This document shows positions 58,187 through 64,000 of a stretch of 64,000 bases of DNA, piece by piece. Origin of the DNA: Planococcus wigleyi (lineage in GTDB: Bacteria > Bacillota > Bacilli > Bacillales_A > Planococcaceae); the NCBI RefSeq assembly GCF_014836985.1, contig NZ_JACSPU010000006.1, forward strand, positions 1 through 64,000, read 5' to 3'. A program made the translations under genes and the position numbers. How positions within the stretch are numbered: the first letter of the stretch is position 1; every line of letters starts with the position of its first letter. Under the pieces are notes generated by a model. It saw only the letters and a program-made list of their open reading frames with translations, did no database searches and was not told where the DNA came from.

Positions 58187-60571
58187 TTAATTACGTAATG
58201 GTTTTCCTTTAACCAGCATATGCTGCATGCGCTGCTGGGTTTTCGGTTCTGCTACAAGACTCAAGAACGCTTGGCGCTCAAGATCAAGCAAGTATTGCTC
58301 GTCCACTTTTGTGCCATAGGGAACTTTTCCGCCTGACAGTACAAACGCCAGTTTTTTGGCGATTTTTAAATCGTATTCACTGATATAGCCGGAAATGAAC
58401 ATGCCTTCTGCGCCCAATAACAATGTCGCGTAGCCAGGTTCACCGGTTACCGGTACTTTTTCACGCTGCGGTGCCTGATAGCCCGTTTCGTAGAGTGCAA
58501 GAGCCGCTTGTTTCGCATCGTAGATCAAATGGTCGCTGTTGACGCTGATGCCGTCCACGAAATTCAAGAAGTTGTTTTCCCGTGCTTCTTCTGCTGACGT
58601 GGAGACTTTCGCCATCGCAATCGATTCGAATACTTTGCTGGCGACGTTTTGATAATCTACGGTCACGCCATTTGGCAAACCTTTCAACTGCTTCATATAA
58701 AGCTCTTTGTTTCCGCCGCCGCCCGGAATCAGCCCGACGCCTGCCTCCACCAAGCCCATATAGGTCTCCATCGAAGCCTGGATGTGTGCAGCCGGCAATG
58801 CCACTTCTGCGCCGCCGCCAAGAGACATGCCGAATGGTGCTGCTACTACCGGTTTATTGCTGTATTTGATTTTCATCATGGCATTTTGGAATGTCTTGAT
58901 GGTGAAATCAAGTTCAAAAATATTGTCATCCTGTGCTTCCATCAGAATCATGGCGAGGTTCGCGCCTACACAGAAATTCTTGCCCTGATTGCCTATGACT
59001 AGCCCTTTGAAGTTTTTCTCCACTTCATCGACTGCGTAATTGATCATTTGCATGATATCCAAGCCAATGGCATTCGAGCGTGAATGAAATTCAAGCAATG
59101 CAATCCCGTCGCCTAAGTCAATCAAGCTTGCACCTGAATTTGATTTGATGACGCCGTGCTTTTTCTTGTAGCGTTTCAAGTCAATCACTTTTTCATTCAC
59201 TGGAACTGGCTGATAGCTTGTGCCGTTGAAGAAATGAAGGTCGTTATTTTCTTCTTTATAGAAGGTTTCGTTTCCGCTGTCGAGCAAGGCCTGCACGAAT
59301 GCTGGAACCGGATGCCCTTCCTGTTTCATTTTTTCAACTGATTTTTGGACACCGATGGCATCCCAGGTTTCAAACGGACCTTGTTCCCAGCCGAAGCCCC
59401 ATTTCATGGCATTATCGATGGCAACGATGTCGTCTGCGATTTCCCCGTTCAATTCGGCCGAATAACGCAATGTCGGAGCCAGTACGCTCCAAAGCAGTTC
59501 TCCGGTGCGATCTTCTGCATAGACAAGCGTTTTCATTTTAGCCGCAAGGCCTTTTTGCTGTTTCGCCATTTCCTGTGAAGGCGTTTTCAATTTTCCGGCT
59601 GCGCGGTAGTCAAGCGTCTCCGGATCAAGCTCCAGGATTTCTTTGTCTTTTTTCAAGAAAAACCCTTGGCCCGATTTTGCGCCAAGCCAACCGTTCTCTA
59701 CCATCTTCTTCATAAATACGGGTGCTTCGAACACTTTCTGTTCTTCACCTGAAGTTTGGTCATAGACATTTTTAGCTACGTGCATAAAGGTATCCAGCCC
59801 TACAACATCCAATGTACGGAATGTCGCTGATTTCGGACGGCCGATTAATGGCCCCGTTACAGAATCCACTTCCCCGATTGAATAGCCACGTGCCATCATT
59901 TCACGCAAAGTGACAAGCAATCCGTATGTCCCAATGCGGTTAGCGATAAAGTTCGGTGTGTCTTTTGCAATTACTACACCCTTGCCTAAAACGTCTTCTC
60001 CGAATGTTGTCATAAACTCCACGACTTCAGGAGCTGTAGTTTTCGCAGGAATTACTTCCAACAGTTTCAAATAGCGAGGCGGGTTGAAAAAGTGGGTCCC
60101 AAGGAAATGTTTGCCGAAATCTTCCGAGCGCCCTTCCACCATCGCATTAATGCTGATGCCTGATGTATTTGAAGAAATGATGGTGCCGTCTTTTCTGACG
60201 CCATCAATTTTTTCGTATAATGATTTTTTCACGTCAAGATTTTCAACAATGACTTCAATGATCCAATCGACTTCCTGTAATTTTTCAAGATCGTCTTCCA
60301 GATTTCCTGGTGTGATTAATTGAAGATTCTTTTTAGCTGTCAATGGAGCCGGTTTCTGCTTAAGCAGTTTCTGGATAGAACCAGTTGCAATGCGATTGCG
60401 TACAGCCTTGTCCTCTAAAGTTAACCCTTTTGCCTGTTCTTCCTTCGACAATTCACGCGGAACAATATCAAGCAACAATACAGGGATTCCTATATTTGCA
60501 AGGTGCGCTGCGATTCCTGAACCCATTACACCTGAACCGAGTACAGCCGCTTTTCTAATTTGGTAAGCCAC
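58187..60571 (-). CDS. fadN: 3-hydroxyacyl-CoA dehydrogenase/enoyl-CoA hydratase
   Basis: This 794-residue bifunctional enzyme has the NAD-binding dehydrogenase at the N-terminus (AAVLGSGVMGSGIAAHLA) and the crotonase domain toward the C-terminus (residues about 490-700, PFGMSLGGGAEVALPAAH), the reverse of E. coli FadB and typical of B. subtilis FadN. GTG 60571 follows GGAGG by eight bases; a TTG six bases upstream is too close. A FadR-type operator lies just upstream. Confidence 0.94.
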   Translation of the reverse strand: MAYQIRKAAVLGSGVMGSGIAAHLANIGIPVLLLDIVPRELSKEEQAKGLTLEDKAVRNRIATGSIQKLLKQKPAPLTAKKNLQLITPGNLEDDLEKLQEVDWIIEVIVENLDVKKSLYEKIDGVRKDGTIISSNTSGISINAMVEGRSEDFGKHFLGTHFFNPPRYLKLLEVIPAKTTAPEVVEFMTTFGEDVLGKGVVIAKDTPNFIANRIGTYGLLVTLREMMARGYSIGEVDSVTGPLIGRPKSATFRTLDVVGLDTFMHVAKNVYDQTSGEEQKVFEAPVFMKKMVENGWLGAKSGQGFFLKKDKEILELDPETLDYRAAGKLKTPSQEMAKQQKGLAAKMKTLVYAEDRTGELLWSVLAPTLRYSAELNGEIADDIVAIDNAMKWGFGWEQGPFETWDAIGVQKSVEKMKQEGHPVPAFVQALLDSGNETFYKEENNDLHFFNGTSYQPVPVNEKVIDLKRYKKKHGVIKSNSGASLIDLGDGIALLEFHSRSNAIGLDIMQMINYAVDEVEKNFKGLVIGNQGKNFCVGANLAMILMEAQDDNIFELDFTIKTFQNAMMKIKYSNKPVVAAPFGMSLGGGAEVALPAAHIQASMETYMGLVEAGVGLIPGGGGNKELYMKQLKGLPNGVTVDYQNVASKVFESIAMAKVSTSAEEARENNFLNFVDGISVNSDHLIYDAKQAALALYETGYQAPQREKVPVTGEPGYATLLLGAEGMFISGYISEYDLKIAKKLAFVLSGGKVPYGTKVDEQYLLDLERQAFLSLVAEPKTQQRMQHMLVKGKPLRN

Positions 60572-60593
60572 TAGCAAACCCTCCTTGAATTTT

Positions 60594-60611
60594 TGAATGA
60601 ACCCTCATTCA
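60594..60611. promoter_or_regulatory. FadR-type operator of fadN-fadA-fadE
   Basis: TGAATGA, four bases, TCATTCA is a perfect palindrome matching the Bacillus FadR box (TGAATGAATANTCATTCA). It lies in the leader between the promoter and the fadN ribosome binding site, where a bound repressor would block elongation. A second perfect palindrome, AGAACGTTCT (60630-60639), lies between it and the promoter. Confidence 0.75.
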
Positions 60612-60650
60612 TTTTTTGATTAAAAAAATAGAACGTTCTCTATGTCTCTT

Positions 60651-60679
60651 AGTGTAAGTTATATTTCCTTTTTTCGCAA
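60651..60679 (-). promoter_or_regulatory. Probable sigma-A promoter of the fad operon
   Basis: On the minus strand TTGCGA (60674-60679) and TACACT (60651-60656) are 17 bases apart; a divergent TTTGCG/TAAACT pair (60725-60753, plus strand) probably serves the thioredoxin-like gene. Confidence 0.5.
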
Positions 60680-60781
60680 TATTTAATCGTTAAAAAATTC
60701 CCATAAATTTTCATAAACAGATTCTTTGCGATTTGAGAAAAGCACGGTAAACTTAAAGAGAACCTAGAAGGAGGCAACATG

Positions 60782-61102
60782 ATGAAATCACTTACTACGA
60801 ACGACCAATTTAACGAAGTTATAAAAGGCAGTGAACCGGTTATTGTGAAATTCCAAGCAGGCTGGTGCCCGGACTGCACACGCATGGACATGTTCATCGA
60901 TCCTATCATCGAAGAATTCAACCAGTACCAATGGTTTGACGTGAACCGCGACGAGCTTCCAGACCTTGCTGAAAAATATGATGTCATGGGTATTCCAAGT
61001 CTATTAATTTTTAAAGACGGCGAAAAGACCGCTCATCTTCACAGCGCCAACGCCAAATCACCTGAATCGGTTACTGAATTTTTAAATGACCAAAAAGAGT
61101 AG
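60782..61102 (+). CDS. Thioredoxin-like protein with a CPDC active site
   Basis: This 106-residue protein is one thioredoxin domain: VKFQAGWCPDCTRMD near residue 20 replaces the common CGPC with CPDC, and GIPSLLIF holds the cis-proline. It may act as a thiol-disulfide reductase; the altered middle residues change redox potential. ATG 60782 is seven bases after GGAGG; ATG 60779 is only four. It is divergent from the fad operon. Confidence 0.87.
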   Translation: MKSLTTNDQFNEVIKGSEPVIVKFQAGWCPDCTRMDMFIDPIIEEFNQYQWFDVNRDELPDLAEKYDVMGIPSLLIFKDGEKTAHLHSANAKSPESVTEFLNDQKE

Positions 61103-61124
61103 GCTCCCGCCTGCTCCTTTTTTT
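61097..61124 (+). terminator. Terminator of the thioredoxin-like gene
   Basis: The eight-pair stem GAGTAGGC/GCCTGCTC, with one G-U, has loop TCCC and a T-run; it includes the stop codon. Confidence 0.82.
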
Positions 61125-61262
61125 CGCTATAATATAGAACGTATTAAATTTTCAGCTGCTGATGTAAACTCTATTCGTAGTGAACAAAGAGGCTGATCAA
61201 ATACTATTCTCATATTCACTAATTGATTCGAGCATCTTATAAAAACTGCGGAGGTATTGGAA

Positions 61263-61712
61263 ATGGATTCACAACAGGAAATTAAAGAATTAAAAGAACA
61301 GCTTGTTTATTACGAAAAGCTTATTAAGAACATGTCGGCACCCATTATTCCATCGATTGTCCCTAAAACTATTTTAGTGCCAATTGCGGGTTTCATTTTC
61401 ACAGACCGTTTTGATATGATCCGCACGAAAGTCTTGAAGTATGCAGAAAAGCATCGCGAAACAGAACGCGTCATTTTCGATTTCACCGGCGTAACGACGG
61501 ATGATTTTGCAGAATTCGATTACGACGGGCTTGGCAGTGAATTGAGCCAGTTAAATTCTGCTCTTGGACTAATGGGGCTGCGTGCTATTTACGCAGGATT
61601 TAATCCATTGTTTGTGCGTGAGATTGTTCACGCCGGCATCCAAGTAGAGCTGGAAGTGTATACAACTTTCAGAGTTGCTTTGGAACAGTTGCTTACGGAA
61701 AATAAAAACTAG
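61263..61712 (+). CDS. STAS-domain protein, RsbR-paralogue-like
   Basis: The 149-residue protein has a short N-terminal coiled coil (EIKELKEQLVYYEKLIKNM) followed by a STAS domain (about residues 35-145, VPIAGFIFTDRFDMI, VIFDFTGVTTDD). The pattern resembles the C-terminal half of RsbR stressosome proteins, without their globin-like sensor. No kinase or anti-sigma gene is adjacent. ATG 61263 lies eight bases after GGAGG; the TTG six bases upstream is too close. Confidence 0.8.
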   Translation: MDSQQEIKELKEQLVYYEKLIKNMSAPIIPSIVPKTILVPIAGFIFTDRFDMIRTKVLKYAEKHRETERVIFDFTGVTTDDFAEFDYDGLGSELSQLNSALGLMGLRAIYAGFNPLFVREIVHAGIQVELEVYTTFRVALEQLLTENKN

Positions 61713-61764
61713 CCTTTAAGAATATGACAAGCTGTGCAATCAAAATGATTCGGAGGTATTCGCT

Positions 61765-62280
61765 GTGAAAAAGCTGATCGCATTTCAAGGACTGTCTCAG
61801 CATGATGAATCCGTTTCTGAGAAATACCGTTCTTCTGCATGTGGCCCTGTCACTGCCGCCTCGATTCTTCAACACCATGAAGGGCTAAAAATTGGAGTCG
61901 ACCAGCTTTACCGCATGCTTGGCTCAACCCCTATCGGACTGTTCACTTGGCGGTTGATTAAGAATTTCCATAAAGTCGGCGGGAAACGTTACGAAGTGAA
62001 AAAAATTCGAAGCCTCGATGAGGTCAAGGAAGAATTGTTGGCAGGACGGCCGCTTGCAATGAAGTTCGACCGCTATTTTACATTCCAATGGTTTTCAAAA
62101 CCGCTTTTCAGCTATCATTGGGTACCGCTGATCGGCTTTAAAGAGGAAGCCGATGATCTGGTTTTGTATATCCACGACAACGGACAAAAAAACCGCCCCA
62201 GTAAAATGCGGACGGTTTCTTATCTGGAAAATCGTAAGGTGTTGACTTTTGTAAAGATTATGCCCAGGGATCGGCAGTAA
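61765..62280 (+). CDS. C39-like papain-fold protein
   Basis: This 171-residue protein has the C39/BtrH-like papain fold: the cysteine in SSACGPVTAASIL near residue 26, a histidine in SYHWVPLIGF near 115 and an aspartate in IHDNG near 135, a credible catalytic triad. No signal peptide is seen, so it works inside the cell or is exported by an unknown path. The start is GTG 61765 behind CGGAGG. It overlaps the ypcP end by 23 bases, convergent. Confidence 0.77.
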   Translation: MKKLIAFQGLSQHDESVSEKYRSSACGPVTAASILQHHEGLKIGVDQLYRMLGSTPIGLFTWRLIKNFHKVGGKRYEVKKIRSLDEVKEELLAGRPLAMKFDRYFTFQWFSKPLFSYHWVPLIGFKEEADDLVLYIHDNGQKNRPSKMRTVSYLENRKVLTFVKIMPRDRQ

Positions 62281-63157
62281 CACCCACATCTTTTTCGAGT
62301 TGTTTGGCAAGCAACAGCAATTGCTGGTCGCGGCATAATTGAATATGTTCATTGGTGTAGGCAGGAACAGTGAGTTCCTCCAGTGCCACTTCCAACTGGA
62401 TGTCACATTTGATGACAGCCAGTTTTTTTGATAGCAAAAGCATTTCCTTATGCTCATCGATTTTCTTTTTCTGTGCAGGCTTTAGTTCGTCAATGGCTTC
62501 AAGTACGCCGTCCGTCGAACCGTAGTTTTGGATCAGCTGAAGCGCAGTCTTCGGACCGATGCCTTTGACTCCTGGGTAACCGTCGCTCGGATCGCCCATA
62601 AACGCTTTAACATCCGCAAATTGTGATGGCTGAATGCCGTACTCTTCGATGAACCTGGCTTCCGTGTAAACATCATAGACGTGGTAGCCTTTTTTCATAA
62701 ACGCGATATTGACTGAGGGCGTCAGCAATTGCAGCATGTCTTTATCACCGGTAATGATCGTGAAATCCACTTGATCCTGCCACTGCTTTGTGAACGAACC
62801 GATAAAGTCATCAGCTTCAATTCCCTTCTCCCCATAATTCTTCCAGCCAAGCTGTTCAGAAATCGCCTGAGCCAAATCAAACTGGTGAACCATATCTTCT
62901 GGAGGTGCCGGACGATTCGCTTTGTAGCCATCGAATAGCTCTGTGCGGAATGTTTTCGCCCCCATATCCCAGCAAACAGCCATATGCGTCGGCTTCATCA
63001 ATGATTTCGCCGCCAATACGTGGCGCGCAAAACCCTGTACTCCGTTTGTTGCCAATCCATCAGTGGTGCGGAAATATTGGCCTACTGCTGAAGTTGCGAA
63101 AAATGAGCGGAACAGCAACGCCATTCCGTCCACTAATAATACATGCGGTTTTTCCAT
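62258..63157 (-). CDS. ypcP: 5'-3' exonuclease YpcP
   Basis: The 299-residue protein is a stand-alone 5' nuclease like that of DNA polymerase I: VDGMALLFRSFFA at the N-terminus, EADDFIGSF, ITGDKDMLQLL with metal-binding aspartates, and the H3TH motif GVKGIGPKTALQLI. It should remove RNA primers in Okazaki fragments. The ATG 63157 (MEKPHVLLVDG) follows GGAGG by ten bases; a longer frame would run into the BCCT gene. Confidence 0.92.
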   Translation of the reverse strand: MEKPHVLLVDGMALLFRSFFATSAVGQYFRTTDGLATNGVQGFARHVLAAKSLMKPTHMAVCWDMGAKTFRTELFDGYKANRPAPPEDMVHQFDLAQAISEQLGWKNYGEKGIEADDFIGSFTKQWQDQVDFTIITGDKDMLQLLTPSVNIAFMKKGYHVYDVYTEARFIEEYGIQPSQFADVKAFMGDPSDGYPGVKGIGPKTALQLIQNYGSTDGVLEAIDELKPAQKKKIDEHKEMLLLSKKLAVIKCDIQLEVALEELTVPAYTNEHIQLCRDQQLLLLAKQLEKDVGVTADPWA

Positions 63158-63214
63158 AGTTAAAAATCCTCCATCTTGTTGTTTCCTGACTCCCATTATA
63201 CCTGTTCTCCAATG

Positions 63215-63239
63215 AAAAAACCGCCGAAGCGGCGGTTTT
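63215..63239 (-). terminator. Terminator of the BCCT gene
   Basis: AAAACCGCC/GGCGGTTTT forms a hairpin containing the BCCT stop, with As on the plus strand giving a T-run on the minus strand. Confidence 0.82.
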
Positions 63240-64000
63240 AACGTTTTCGTTTTATAGCTTTGTATTCGATATTCAGTGCTTTGTAGAAGGACGCCATCAT
63301 CAGCAGCATGATGATCGAGAACGGGAATGCCGCTATGATCAACACCGTTTGCAATGTATCGAGTCCTCCTGTGGATAACAAGATTACAGCGATTGCTGAT
63401 TGGGAAATTCCCCATGTCAGTTTTACCGTATTTTGAGGATGCAATGATCCGCCTGTCGTCTGCATTCCCAGTACAAATGTTGCGGAATCGGCAGAAGTGA
63501 CGAAAAACGTCGTAATCAGGAAAATCGCAATAACCGACAGCAAGACACCTAATGGCAATTCATTGAATACTGCGAACAAAGTTTCCTCCGTCAACAAGCC
63601 TGTCAGATCCACTCCGCTGCTTTGTACATCAATTGCAGTTGTACCAAACGCTGAGAACCAAAGGAAACTGATGAAAGTTGGAATCATCAAGACACCTAAT
63701 AAGAACTGGCGAATTGTCCGGCCTTTGGATACACGTGCAATGAAAATACCGACAAACGGAGCCCAGGAAATCCACCATGCCCAATAGAAGATTGTCCAGC
63801 CATCAATCCAGGCCCGGTTTTCTCCATCTATCGGCGCTGAGCGGAAACTCATCTCGATTAAGTTTTGGAAGTATGTACCGATTGTATTCGTGAACATATT
63901 CATAATCAATAAAGTTGGTCCAAGTATGATGACTGCGATAAGCAATACGACTGCCAACACCATATTTGTATTGGACAGGTATTTAATTCCTTTGCTTAAT
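63238..64000 (-). CDS. BCCT-family betaine/carnitine/choline transporter, N-terminus beyond the edge
   Basis: The 254 visible residues are the C-terminal half of a BCCT carrier. The signature lies in the run [20 protein letters not shown] followed by KGRTIRQF, where the tryptophans form the substrate cage. The frame stays open to position 64000. An internal ATG at 63963 is not the real start. It probably imports glycine betaine as an osmoprotectant (OpuD type). Confidence 0.88.
   Translation of the reverse strand, partial: LSKGIKYLSNTNMVLAVVLLIAVIILGPTLLIMNMFTNTIGTYFQNLIEMSFRSAPIDGENRAWIDGWTIFYWAWWISWAPFVGIFIARVSKGRTIRQFLLGVLMIPTFISFLWFSAFGTTAIDVQSSGVDLTGLLTEETLFAVFNELPLGVLLSVIAIFLITTFFVTSADSATFVLGMQTTGGSLHPQNTVKLTWGISQSAIAVILLSTGGLDTLQTVLIIAAFPFSIIMLLMMASFYKALNIEYKAIKRKR

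Overview
The window looks like chromosomal DNA of a moderately halotolerant, low-to-mid GC Gram-positive bacterium of the Planococcaceae (Planococcus/Planomicrobium-like). The grounds are strong AAGGAGG-type ribosome binding sites, frequent GTG/TTG starts, Bacillus-type gene order (the yug, mrp, yui/yum/yut, yun, suf and yus/fad neighbourhoods of Bacillus subtilis) and several sodium-linked systems. These assignments come from recognising sequences by eye; no database search was run. No phage, plasmid, complete insertion sequence, CRISPR array or tRNA was seen.

Layout. 1-135: a strong promoter and leader, reading off the left edge, of the rRNA-operon type. 206-2945: EamA exporter, MgtC-like protein, CDF metal exporter. 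2985-9874: alcohol dehydrogenase, then an ornithine-to-2-oxoglutarate module (rocA, rocD, glutamate dehydrogenase) divergent from a RocR-like regulator that has lost the sigma-54 contact loop. 9978-13047: S1-domain protein and an ECF-sigma-like gene followed by a large unknown protein; the two appear to be one membrane-spanning gene split by one base. 13193-17517: NSS transporter, small HTH protein, DUF1871 protein, cyclophilin lipoprotein, MFS exporter. 17854-23630: complete seven-gene Mrp Na+/H+ antiporter operon. 23709-34127: leucyl aminopeptidase, the yui/yum/yut housekeeping cluster (two type-II NADH dehydrogenases, A-type Fe-S carrier, NifU-domain scaffold, HAD phosphatase, HepT-fold protein) and lipoyl synthase. 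34265-37703: MetS/MetP amino-acid importer and an NhaC-family transporter under a lysine riboswitch. 38066-41964: yunDEF and an AlkD-like DNA repair protein. 42301-47822: small protein and the sufCDSUB operon. 48092-53150: small genes, a DAACS symporter and metNIQ under a SAM riboswitch. 53252-60571: yusE/yusF, gcvH, yusI, and fadN-fadA-fadE with a FadR-type operator. 60779-64000: thioredoxin-like, STAS-domain and C39-like proteins, the 5'-3' exonuclease YpcP, and a BCCT carrier cut by the right edge.

Main themes are sodium and osmotic physiology (Mrp, NSS, NhaC-family, DAACS and BCCT carriers), iron-sulfur and lipoate metabolism (SUF, YutM, YutI, LipA, GcvH), and amino-acid and fatty-acid catabolism. 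Three families of short intergenic repeats are present, one a run of consecutive stem-loops with a second copy abutting the mrpA ribosome binding site. Several starts were moved to the codon that follows the best ribosome binding site; each case is explained in its entry.
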